The notes under the pieces were generated by a model. That model did not search any database. It had not been told where the DNA came from and saw only the letters and a program-made list of their open reading frames with translations. From NCBI RefSeq assembly GCF_004151485.1, contig NZ_SBFF01000007.1, positions 124,001 through 188,000 on the forward strand: a stretch of DNA of 64,000 nucleotides. The letters run 5' to 3'. This DNA is from Sphingosinicella sp. CPCC 101087. Lineage in GTDB: Bacteria > Pseudomonadota > Alphaproteobacteria > Sphingomonadales > Sphingomonadaceae. Below, piece by piece: positions 9,497 through 16,794 of this stretch (positions within the stretch are counted from its first letter, which is position 1; each line of letters opens with the position of its first letter). Both the position numbers and the translations under genes were made by a program.

Positions 9497-11037
9497 GCCC
9501 ATCGCTGGCCGAAGCGGTGGCCGAGCTGCCAGTCCTGCTGCGCGACCATCTGCTCGTCAGCGGCTGCGCCATCATGATCGGCGTGGCCCTCGGCCTTCCG
9601 CTTGCCGTCTGGGCCGCGCGCGACGATCGCGCCCGCCGGCCGCTGCTGGCGCTGGCGGGTCTTGTCCAGACCGTGCCGGCGCTGGCCCTGCTTGCCCTCT
9701 TCTATCCGATGCTGCTCATTGCCGCCCAGGCGAGCGGGCTCGCCATCCCGGCGCTCGGATTCCTCCCAGCTTTGCTGGCGCTCAGCCTCTACGCCTTGCT
9801 GCCAATCCTTCGGAACGGCATCGCCGCCCTGCGCAATCTCGATCCGGACCTCATCGAGGCGGCCGACGGATTGGGCATGACCGGTCGCCAGCGCCTGAGG
9901 CTGGTCGAACTGCCGCTCGGCGCGCCGGTCATCCTCGCCGGCATCCGTACCGCATCGGTGTGGACGATCGGCGCGGCGACTCTCGCGACGACGGTCGGCC
10001 AGCCGAGCCTCGGCAACCTCATCTTCTCCGGCCTCCAGACCGAGAATTGGGTGCGCGTGCTAGTCGGCTGCGCCGCGGCGGCTGGGCTGGCCCTCGTGGT
10101 CGATGGGCTGCTCGGCTTGGTCGAGACCGGCCTCGCCCGACGTTCGCGCCGCCGTGTCGGTCTTGGGCTGGCAGGGATCGCCGCTGGTCTGGCCTTCGCC
10201 GTGGCGCCACTCCCGGCGACCGGCCCGGCCACCGAGACGATGATCGTCGGCGCAAAGAACTTCTCGGAGCAATATATTCTCGCCAGGGTGATCGAGCAGC
10301 GCCTGGAAGCGGCCGGGCTGCGCACGGGGCGTCGCGACAATCTCGGATCGACGGTCGCCTATCAGGCGCTCGCCGCCGGCGATGTCGCCGTCTACGTCGA
10401 TTACGCCGGAACCTTGTGGGCCAACATCCTCGGTCGCCGGGACACGCCGCCGCCGGAGGAAATGCGGTCGGTGCTGGCCCGCGAGCTTCGGGCGCGCGAC
10501 GGCGTGCGGCTGCTCGGCGCGCTCGGTTTCGAAAATGCCTATGCCCTCGCCATGCGCCGCGACCGGGCGGAAGCACTCGGGATCCGCACGCTGGACGATC
10601 TCGCCCGGCACGCGCCGCGGCTGCGCCTCGCGGCCGACCTGGAGTTTCTGAGCCGCCCGGAATGGCGCGCCGTGCGCGACGCCTACGGCCTCACCTTCGC
10701 CGAGCAAAGGTCGTACAGCCCGACCTTCATGTATCGCGCGATCGCCGGCGGGTCGGCCGAGGTCATCACCGCTTTTTCCTCGGACGGCCGCATCGCCGCT
10801 CTGGATCTGGTCATCCTGGCCGATCCCCGGCGCGCTTTGCCCAGCTATGACGCCCTGCTGCTGCTGGCGCCCGATCATGCCGACGACCTTCGCCTGGTCG
10901 GCGCCTTGAGACCCTTGATCGGCGCCTTGCCTGTCGACCGGATGCGGCGCGCGAACTTGATGGTCGATCGCGACGAGGACAAGAGGACGCCTGCCGAAGC
11001 CGCGTGCTGGCTGGATCCGGAGTCCTGCCGCCCCTGA
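9493..11037 (+). CDS. ABC transporter permease fused to its substrate-binding protein (glycine betaine/choline type)
   Basis: A 514-residue fusion. Residues about 15-240 are a ProW/OpuCB-type permease with several membrane segments and the cytoplasmic coupling loop (DPDLIEAADGLGMTGRQRLR). From about residue 247, beginning MIVGAKNFSEQYILARV, it is an OpuCC-type ligand-binding domain, with NLGSTVAYQALAAGDVAVYV and later FAEQRSYSPTFMYRAIAGG, typical of quaternary-amine binders. The binding domain is thus tethered to the membrane rather than free in the periplasm. ATGA overlap with the ATPase gene gives a two-gene transporter complete in itself, presumably a dimer of both chains. Probable substrates are glycine betaine, choline or carnitine; which one cannot be read from sequence. 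Confidence 0.88.
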   Translation: MSPSLAEAVAELPVLLRDHLLVSGCAIMIGVALGLPLAVWAARDDRARRPLLALAGLVQTVPALALLALFYPMLLIAAQASGLAIPALGFLPALLALSLYALLPILRNGIAALRNLDPDLIEAADGLGMTGRQRLRLVELPLGAPVILAGIRTASVWTIGAATLATTVGQPSLGNLIFSGLQTENWVRVLVGCAAAAGLALVVDGLLGLVETGLARRSRRRVGLGLAGIAAGLAFAVAPLPATGPATETMIVGAKNFSEQYILARVIEQRLEAAGLRTGRRDNLGSTVAYQALAAGDVAVYVDYAGTLWANILGRRDTPPPEEMRSVLARELRARDGVRLLGALGFENAYALAMRRDRAEALGIRTLDDLARHAPRLRLAADLEFLSRPEWRAVRDAYGLTFAEQRSYSPTFMYRAIAGGSAEVITAFSSDGRIAALDLVILADPRRALPSYDALLLLAPDHADDLRLVGALRPLIGALPVDRMRRANLMVDRDEDKRTPAEAACWLDPESCRP

Positions 11038-11346
11038 CCGGTGCAGGGCAGGGGTATCGAGGCTCGGCGCCGTTTTCACGATCGGCGGAAGCGGTGCAGA
11101 TACAGGCGCTCGGGCGAACCTTTTTTCGAGCGGAACCGCTCACGCCTGAGGTTGAGCGGGAAGCACGCGGCATGGGCCGACCGGCCTGCGGGCCCGGGCG
11201 ATCCACAACTCGCTTAGGAGCGACCCAATATTCTCCTTTCTGTCGCATTTCCCTGCCGTTAACCATGACGTGGCTATAACGAAACCGTAATTGGGTGGAG
11301 ACGTTGAATCGGGAGATGAGCCAGACTGGCTGAAAGGAGTAGGCAG
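11038..11346. other. Intergenic region between the ABC transporter and usg
   Basis: 309 bases with no convincing gene. It becomes AT-richer toward usg and holds a TTAACCAT at 11259-11266, resembling a CtrA half-site, then TATAAC (11275-11280), and an AAGGAG ribosome site (11333-11338) serving the GTG start at 11347. No hairpin with a T-run was seen after the transporter stop. Confidence 0.5.
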
Positions 11347-11640
11347 GTGCGTGGAGAGCAAGGTATGCGCGTTTCCGATGCGGACTTCCGGCGGCAGATC
11401 GAAGGCTACGGCCTCAGCACGGTCGAGATAAGCTATTACATGCCTGACCATCCCATGCTTCTGCAGCTCTTCGTCTGGCAGCATTACGACGTCGCGCCTC
11501 AATTCCCGGTTCTTCGCGACTTCCTCGACCATTGGCGCCGCGAAGTCGAAGCGGCACTCCACTCCGTCCGGGTCGCGCACAAGCATCTGATCGGCCCGGC
11601 CGAGTGGCGCGCCGTGGACGGCGTGATCACGATCAATTGA
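11347..11640 (+). CDS. usg: Usg family protein
   Basis: A 97-residue protein matching the Usg family (named for its position upstream of trpF in some bacteria; no assigned reaction). It shows the family pattern: a RRQIEGYGLSTVEISYYMPD segment, FVWQHYDVAPQFPVL, LHSVRVAHKHLI (here HSVRVAHKHLIG) and a short acidic/aromatic C-terminus. The GTG start at 11347 has an AAGGAG site 8 bases upstream; an in-frame ATG at 11365 is the alternative and also has a GGAG upstream. The TTG of the following DUF167 gene overlaps its stop codon (TTGA), so the two are likely one operon. Confidence 0.88.
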   Translation: MRGEQGMRVSDADFRRQIEGYGLSTVEISYYMPDHPMLLQLFVWQHYDVAPQFPVLRDFLDHWRREVEAALHSVRVAHKHLIGPAEWRAVDGVITIN

Positions 11641-11975
11641 GCCGCGGCGGCGCCGTACCCTTCACGGCCGAGGACGGGAGCGTCCGACTCCATGTGCGGG
11701 TGACCGCACGGGCCGCTCGCAGCGCCATCGCCGGCCAGGTGGACGTGGGCGGCGGTCGCACGGCGCTCTCGGTCAGGCTCGCCGCGCCGCCGGTGGCCGG
11801 CGCCGCCAATCGTGCCCTTGTCGCCTTCCTCGCCTCCTGGCTTGGCGTGTCCGGTTCGGCGGTTCGGATCGTCGCGGGCGAGAAGTCGCGGCTGAAGACC
11901 GTCGCGGTCGCCGGCCTCGACCTTTCCGAGCTCGCCGGACGCCTTCCCGTGGCGGCGGCACCCAGCCGTCCTTGA
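11637..11975 (+). CDS. DUF167 (YggU-like) family protein
   Basis: A 112-residue protein of the DUF167/YggU family, small alpha/beta proteins of unknown role. The family signature is present: VRLHVRVTARAARSAIAG near the start, then LSVRLAAPPVAGAANRALVAFLA and VRIVAGEKSRLKTV. The frame remains open into usg, but the TTG at 11637, overlapping the usg stop, is the only start-like codon that leaves the domain intact without an unrelated extension. It lies just upstream of tRNA-His. Confidence 0.85.
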   Translation: MSRGGAVPFTAEDGSVRLHVRVTARAARSAIAGQVDVGGGRTALSVRLAAPPVAGAANRALVAFLASWLGVSGSAVRIVAGEKSRLKTVAVAGLDLSELAGRLPVAAAPSRP

Positions 11976-12018
11976 CCTTGGGGTGGGGGCGCTCCTATGT
12001 GCCCTCCGCATCCATTAC

Positions 12019-12096
12019 GGCGATCGTAGCTCAGCTGGTTAGAGCATCGGTTTGTGGTACCGAGGGTCGCGGGTTCAAGTCCCGTCGGTCGCCCCA
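12019..12096 (+). tRNA. tRNA-His (anticodon GTG)
   Basis: Acceptor GCGATCG pairs with CGGTCGC; there is an extra 5' G at 12019 (G-1) opposite C73, the identity element of tRNA-His. The anticodon stem TCGGT/ACCGA holds loop TTGTGGT (anticodon GTG). The T-arm is CGGG TTCAAGT CCCG and CCA is encoded. Confidence 0.95.
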
Positions 12097-12125
12097 TTTC
12101 TCCTAGTCTGAGCAGGATCTTCCGA

Positions 12126-13175
12126 ATGGACTCGCTGTGGGATTTTCCCGACTTCGACGGGCATGAGCTCGTGCAGTTCGTTACCGATCGGGAAAGCGGC
12201 CTCACTGCCCTCATCGCGATCCACTCCACCCATGTCGGTCCCGCCGCCGGCGGCGTGCGCGTCTGGCATTATGCCCGCACGGGTGACGCCGTCGTCGACG
12301 CGCTGCGCCTGTCGCGCGGGATGAGCTACAAGAATGCGATGGCGGAGCTTCCGCTCGGCGGCGGCAAGGCGGTGATCCTTGCCGACGAGAATCGCAGCAA
12401 GACGCCGGAAATGCTCGCCGCCTTCGGCCGCGCCGTCGAGCGGCTCGGGGGCCGTTACGTCACTGCCGAGGATGTCGGCATGTCGGTCAGGGACATGGTC
12501 GCGATCTCGCGCGAGACGCGCTACGTCGCGGGCCTGCCGGCGAGCGAGGGCGAGGTCGGCGGCGATCCTGGCCCCCATACCAGCTACGGCGTCTATCTCG
12601 GCGTTCGCGCTGCCGCGAAGCGCGCGCTCGGAAAGGACAGTCTGGCGGGGCTGCACCTTGCCATCCAGGGCGCCGGCAGCGTGGCCGGCGGTCTTGCGCG
12701 CCGTGCGGCGCAGGACGGCGCGCGAATCAGCCTCGCCGACATCGATGCGGACCGCGCGGAGCGGCTCGCCGCCGAGGTAGGCGCTAACGTGGTCGCCCCC
12801 GATGAGGTGCTTTTCCTGGAGGCCGACATCGTCAGTCCCAACGCGCTCGGGGCGATCCTGGACGAACGGAGCATTTCGCGGCTGCGGGCGCCCGTCGTCG
12901 CCGGCGGCGCCAATAATCAGCTTGCCACGCCCGAGGACGGAGACCGGATCCACCAGCGCGGCATCCTCTATGCGCCCGACTATGTCATCAACGCCGGAGG
13001 CATCATCAACGTCTCGACGGAATATCTGCGCGACGGGGACGAATCGGCGGTGCGCGAGCGGATCGAGCGCATTCCCGGCCGGCTCGAACGCATCTGGGAC
13101 GAGAGCATCGCCACCGGCCGCAACGCTGCCGCCGTCGCCGACGACATGGCCCGCCGCCTGATCGGGCGCGCCTGA
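12126..13175 (+). CDS. Glu/Leu/Phe/Val family amino-acid dehydrogenase (leucine dehydrogenase-like)
   Basis: A 349-residue NAD-dependent dehydrogenase that would reversibly deaminate a branched-chain or aromatic amino acid to the 2-oxo acid in the cytoplasm. Markers are THVGPAAGGVRVW (substrate loop), GMSYKNAMAELPLGGGKAVI, containing the two conserved lysines, EDVGMSVRDM, and a Rossmann dinucleotide site (LAIQGAGSVAGGLARRAAQDG). The length is that of octameric leucine/phenylalanine dehydrogenases rather than the larger glutamate dehydrogenases. The ATG at 12126 follows GAGCAGGA; the upstream open frame runs through the tRNA and is not coding. It is a single gene just after tRNA-His. Substrate preference (Leu, Val or Phe) cannot be fixed by reading. 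Confidence 0.88.
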   Translation: MDSLWDFPDFDGHELVQFVTDRESGLTALIAIHSTHVGPAAGGVRVWHYARTGDAVVDALRLSRGMSYKNAMAELPLGGGKAVILADENRSKTPEMLAAFGRAVERLGGRYVTAEDVGMSVRDMVAISRETRYVAGLPASEGEVGGDPGPHTSYGVYLGVRAAAKRALGKDSLAGLHLAIQGAGSVAGGLARRAAQDGARISLADIDADRAERLAAEVGANVVAPDEVLFLEADIVSPNALGAILDERSISRLRAPVVAGGANNQLATPEDGDRIHQRGILYAPDYVINAGGIINVSTEYLRDGDESAVRERIERIPGRLERIWDESIATGRNAAAVADDMARRLIGRA

Positions 13176-13370
13176 AACCAGGCAGCTGACGATACCGCTG
13201 CAGGCGGGGATCCGTATTGCGCGCCGGACCCGCCCCTGCGGCGCCGGCGTTCGTCGGCGGCCGTGCGTTTGGACGATCAGTTTCCCGCCTTTGCCGAAAA
13301 ACCCGCCGCCAGCGCGGCTTCGGGTGCAAGGAGGCACGGCCGATGCTCGGCCGACGACAAGGGGGCAGCT

Positions 13371-13940
13371 ATGGCCAGGCGATGGCCGATACTTTTCCTG
13401 TGCGCTTCGACCGCCGCGCTCCAGCCGTCGGCCGGCTATGCGCAGGCGGAGAATTCCGCGGATCGGTCCGCAACGCCGGACGGGCAACATGATTTCGATT
13501 GGGAGATCGGCACCTGGACGACCCACGTCAGAGTGCTCCGCAACCCACTGTCCGGATCGGACAGCTGGGTGGAATATGAAGGCACGAGCGTTGTTCGCGA
13601 ATTATCGAACGGGCGCGCCAACATTGTCGAGCTCTCGGTCCAAGGGCCGGCAGGACGTATCGAAGGCCTGTCCCTGCGCCTCTACGATCCGCGATCGCGC
13701 CGCTGGAGCCTCAATTATGCCAGCCTGGCCTCGGGCGCCCTGGGTCCGCCGGTCGTCGGCGGTTTCCGGGACGGGCGCGGCGAGTTTCATGGCCGCGAGA
13801 CGCTCGACGGCCGCGAGATCCTCGTTCGTTTCGTCATTTCCGACATCACGCCCAGTTCCGCCCGGTTCGAGCAGGCCTTCTCCGCCGATGGCGGAGAGAC
13901 CTGGGAGTTGAATTGGATCGCAACCGACACGCGCCGCTGA
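13371..13940 (+). CDS. Secreted DUF1579-like protein of unknown function
   Basis: A 189-residue protein. The ATG at 13371, preceded by a GGGGG element, starts a signal peptide (MARRWPILFLCASTAALQPS, cut near YAQA). The mature domain starts HDFDWEIGTWTTHVRVL, resembling the beginning of DUF1579-type and related lipocalin-like domains, and continues as a beta-rich domain with regular turns (RLYDPRSRRWSLNYA, FHGRETLDGREILVRFV). The C-terminal ETWELNWIATDTRR is also like those families. It overlaps the start region of no other frame seriously; the next gene starts 39 bases later, so the pair may be co-transcribed. No reaction is proposed. Confidence 0.65.
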   Translation: MARRWPILFLCASTAALQPSAGYAQAENSADRSATPDGQHDFDWEIGTWTTHVRVLRNPLSGSDSWVEYEGTSVVRELSNGRANIVELSVQGPAGRIEGLSLRLYDPRSRRWSLNYASLASGALGPPVVGGFRDGRGEFHGRETLDGREILVRFVISDITPSSARFEQAFSADGGETWELNWIATDTRR

Positions 13941-13978
13941 AGCCTGTCGCTCCCCTTGAGGAGCAAGGAACGAAGATC

Positions 13979-14470
13979 ATGCACGATGAAGCCGCCGATA
14001 CGGATCCGGTACGCCGAACCCTCTTGTCGATGATGACGATGGCGCCGGCATTTGCCGCGGGCATGTCCGGCGCCGGCGCACCGGCCCGGGCGGCCATCGG
14101 CGAGGCGCCGACCGGTCTTGCCGATGCGATCGAGGCCTATAACCGGGCGACGACGAGCAACGACGTCGCAACGCTCGCTGACCTCGTCACCGAAGATTAC
14201 ATGCTCGTAAACTCGGACGCGACGGTCCAGGACAAGGCCTCCTATCTTGCCGACTTCGAGGTGCAGGGCTTCAAGATCGACGCTTACGAGGTCGAACAGC
14301 CGGTTCAGCGGACCTATGGCGACGCAGCCTTCACCGCCTGGCTGATGAGGCTGGGGTGGACACAGGAGGGGCTGCACCAGAGCCGTCGGCTTCGGATCGT
14401 CCATGTCTGGACCCGGCAGGAGGGGCGCTGGCGCATCGCCTTCACCCAGCTTACCCGGGCCCCCGAATGA
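13979..14470 (+). CDS. NTF2-like (DUF4440-type) protein with export signal
   Basis: A 163-residue protein. Residues 1-40 look like an export signal with an RR pair followed by a hydrophobic run (RRTLLSMMTMAPAFAAG), possibly a Tat signal. The rest fits the NTF2/SnoaL-like fold used by DUF4440 proteins: AIEAYNRATTSNDVATLADLV, an YMLVNSD strand and a closing strand RIVHVWTRQEGRWRIAFTQLTR. Such proteins are small cone-shaped domains of varied function, so no specific role is given. The ATG at 13979 is preceded by GAGGAGCAAGGAA. It probably belongs with the upstream DUF1579-like gene. Confidence 0.72.
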   Translation: MHDEAADTDPVRRTLLSMMTMAPAFAAGMSGAGAPARAAIGEAPTGLADAIEAYNRATTSNDVATLADLVTEDYMLVNSDATVQDKASYLADFEVQGFKIDAYEVEQPVQRTYGDAAFTAWLMRLGWTQEGLHQSRRLRIVHVWTRQEGRWRIAFTQLTRAPE

Positions 14471-14486
14471 AGGGGAAAGCCGGCGC

Positions 14487-15407
14487 TCACCCTTGCAGCG
14501 GAGGCAGATGCGGCTTTTCGCGCCCGAGCCGGTGCTCGCGGTAGATGGTGTAGAGGCCGCTGGCGACGATCACCGCGGCGCCTGCCCAGGTCGTGCTGGG
14601 CGGATGCGTGTTCCAGATCAGCCAGCCGAGCATCACCACCCAGATGAGCTGGCCATAATCGAGCGGGACCACGACCGACACCGGCGCGAAGCGCAAGGAC
14701 GAAGTCAGGAAGAGTTGTCCGATTCCGCCCGAAAGCCCCAGGCCCGCGAGGATGAGCCACTCGCGTGACGAATGGTCCTCGCCGTAGAATGGGAGCAGAA
14801 AGCCCGACGCGATCATCGACAATGCGGTGAACCACAGGACGATGGTGGGCGTGCTCTCCGTGCGGCCGATCTGGCGGAGGGTGATGGTGACCGCGGCCAC
14901 GCCCAGCGCGCCGCCGAGCGCCAAGGCGAGCCCGATCGGGGGCAGGTCGGACCCGGCCGGCTGCATGACGATGACGACGCCGGCGAAGCCCAGCGCGACG
15001 GCGCTCCAGCGGTGGCGCCCGACCGGCTCGGACAGGAGGAGCGCAGAAAGCAGGACCGAGAAGAGCGGCGCCGCAAAGCTGATCGTCGTCGCCTCGGCAA
15101 GCGGCAGGAAGGCCAGGGCGCTGAACGCCATCACCATGGTCGTGAGCCCGATGACGCTGCGGGTGACGTGGGCGAGCGGGCGGCGCGTCCGCCATGCACC
15201 GAAATTGCCGGTCCAGGCCATCCAGGCGAGCAGGGGCGGCATACCCAGGGCGAAGCGGTAGAAGACCAACTCGGGCAGAGCGATTCCGGCTTCGTGGCCG
15301 AGCTTGATCATCGCCGCCATCACCGCGAAGCTCAAGGTCGCCCCGATTCGGCAGCCGATGCCGAGGAGTCGATTCTGCTCCGGCGGGTTCGGGAGGACGG
15401 TAGCCAT
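14487..15407 (-). CDS. DMT superfamily transporter, EamA family
   Basis: A 306-residue inner-membrane protein with ten predicted helices in two EamA repeats: RIGATLSFAVMAAMIKLGHE in the first half and VVPLDYGQLIWVVMLGWLIW in the second. EamA proteins export or import small metabolites such as amino acids or nucleosides; the substrate is not predictable here. The ATG at 15407 is used (GGAAG site upstream); the open frame continues 13 residues upstream without a clear ribosome site. It is divergent from the ccm operon, sharing a short 103-base spacer, and convergent with the NTF2-like gene. Confidence 0.88.
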   Translation of the reverse strand: MATVLPNPPEQNRLLGIGCRIGATLSFAVMAAMIKLGHEAGIALPELVFYRFALGMPPLLAWMAWTGNFGAWRTRRPLAHVTRSVIGLTTMVMAFSALAFLPLAEATTISFAAPLFSVLLSALLLSEPVGRHRWSAVALGFAGVVIVMQPAGSDLPPIGLALALGGALGVAAVTITLRQIGRTESTPTIVLWFTALSMIASGFLLPFYGEDHSSREWLILAGLGLSGGIGQLFLTSSLRFAPVSVVVPLDYGQLIWVVMLGWLIWNTHPPSTTWAGAAVIVASGLYTIYREHRLGREKPHLPPLQG

Positions 15408-15510
15408 GGACCGGCTTCCAGTGCGCGACCGGCGGTCAAAGCTCAAGGTGGGGCGCCCTGCGCATGCGCCTTTCGCGTTTCGAAAGGCTTCGCTAAACGA
15501 GTGCGCGACA

Positions 15511-16233
15511 ATGCACGTCTACGCGAATCCGGCTCGTTTCCTCAAATTGGCGCGACCCCTGACGGCCTGGCTGGGCTGGGCAGGGGTGGCGCTGCTCCTG
15601 GCGTCGCTCGCGGTGGGCCTGTTCGTCGCTCCACCGGAGCGTTATCAGGGCGAGAGCGTCCGCATCATCTACATCCACGTGCCCGCCGCCTGGCTTGCGA
15701 TGGGCGGCTGGACCGGCATCGCCGTCACCAGCCTGATGCAGCTGATCTGGCGCCATCCGCTCGCGGCGGTCGCGGCGCGCGCGATCGCCGTGCCGGGCAG
15801 CGTCTTCGCGGCGATCTGCCTGATCACGGGGTCGCTGTGGGGACGGCCGACCTGGGGTACTTATTGGGAATGGGACGGGCGCATGACTTCGATGCTCGTC
15901 CTCCTGTTCCTCTATCTCGGCTACATCGCTTTGGCCGCTGCCGAGCGGGAAAAGGGCGGGGAAGGGAGGTTGACCGCCATCTTCGGCCTGGTGGGAGCGA
16001 TCAACATCCCAATCATCCGCTTCTCGGTGGAATGGTGGGAGAGCATCCACCAGAAAGCGAGCATCAGCCTGCTCGAAGGCAAGGTCAGCATCGATCCCTC
16101 CATGCTTTGGCCGCTGCTCGGCTCTGCGCTGGGATTCTCGCTGTTGTTCGGCGCCGTCGTGCTGATGCGGATGCGTGCCGAGCTGGCGCGGAACAAGGTC
16201 GAGGCGCGAATGAAGCGGATGGCGGCGTCGTGA
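15511..16233 (+). CDS. ccmC: Heme exporter/handling protein CcmC
   Basis: CcmC is the inner-membrane protein that presents heme to CcmE in System I cytochrome c maturation. This 240-residue protein has six hydrophobic helices and the tryptophan-rich heme-handling motif WGTYWEWDGRMTS (WWD-type), plus conserved periplasmic histidines in IYIHVPAAW and ESIHQKAS. The frame is open upstream, but the ATG at 15511 gives the normal N-terminus (NPARFLKLARPLTAW). It is the first gene of a run of seven ccm genes; its stop overlaps the GTG of ccmD. Confidence 0.95.
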   Translation: MHVYANPARFLKLARPLTAWLGWAGVALLLASLAVGLFVAPPERYQGESVRIIYIHVPAAWLAMGGWTGIAVTSLMQLIWRHPLAAVAARAIAVPGSVFAAICLITGSLWGRPTWGTYWEWDGRMTSMLVLLFLYLGYIALAAAEREKGGEGRLTAIFGLVGAINIPIIRFSVEWWESIHQKASISLLEGKVSIDPSMLWPLLGSALGFSLLFGAVVLMRMRAELARNKVEARMKRMAAS

Positions 16234-16367
16234 GCCACTGGCCCTTCATCATCGCCGCCTATGCGGTTGCCCTGCTCGGCACCGCCGCGGTCGCCTTGTC
16301 GAGCTATATCGAAATGCGTCGCGCCGAAGCGGCGGCGGAAAGGCTCGGGCGTGGTCGTGAAGCCTAA
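16230..16367 (+). CDS. ccmD: Heme exporter protein CcmD
   Basis: A 45-residue single-span membrane protein. CcmD helps release holo-CcmE from CcmC and CcmAB. It reads SHWPFIIAAYAVALLGTAAV followed by LSSYIEMRRAEA, the usual CcmD shape: an aromatic start, one transmembrane helix and a basic/acidic tail. The GTG start overlaps the ccmC stop (GTGA). It lies between ccmC and ccmE, the expected place, which makes the call secure despite the size. Confidence 0.9.
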   Translation: MSHWPFIIAAYAVALLGTAAVALSSYIEMRRAEAAAERLGRGREA

Positions 16368-16794
16368 GAACCAGCGCCTCGTCCTGCTCCTGCTGGCCGT
16401 CGTGGCGGTGCTCGGGGCCGTCCTGCTCGCCATGTCGGCGATGCGCGACCAGGCGAGCTTCTTCTATGCGCCGGCCGACGTCGCTCGAAAGGGGCTGCCG
16501 CTCGACCGGGCGGTGAGGATCGGCGGAATGGTGCGGCAGGGCTCGATCCGGCGCCACGCTGACGGGGTTACGATCGATTTCGTCGTCGGCGACGACACGC
16601 CGGCCACCATCCCCGTCCTCTATACCGGCATCACGCCCGACCTGTTCCAGGAGAATAGCGGCGTCGTGGCCGAAGGCCGCTTCCGCCCCGACGGCACCTT
16701 CGTCGCTTCCGAGATCCTCGCCAAGCATGACGAGAATTACATGCCGCCGCAGCTCGGAGAACGCGGCCTGCACAAGACGGAATCGCTGGAATGA
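16351..16794 (+). CDS. ccmE: Cytochrome c maturation heme chaperone CcmE
   Basis: CcmE binds heme covalently in the periplasm and passes it to CcmF. The 147-residue protein has one N-terminal membrane anchor (NQRLVLLLLAVVAVLGAVLL), an OB-fold beta-barrel and the heme-attachment His in ILAKHDENYMPPQ, with the Tyr ligand nearby. Residues VRIGGMVRQGSIRR and VLYTGITPDLFQENSGVV are strongly conserved in CcmE. The GTG at 16351 is chosen because GGAAAGG lies 7 bases upstream; GTG at 16357 is possible. The start overlaps ccmD by 17 bases. Confidence 0.96.
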   Translation: MVVKPKNQRLVLLLLAVVAVLGAVLLAMSAMRDQASFFYAPADVARKGLPLDRAVRIGGMVRQGSIRRHADGVTIDFVVGDDTPATIPVLYTGITPDLFQENSGVVAEGRFRPDGTFVASEILAKHDENYMPPQLGERGLHKTESLE

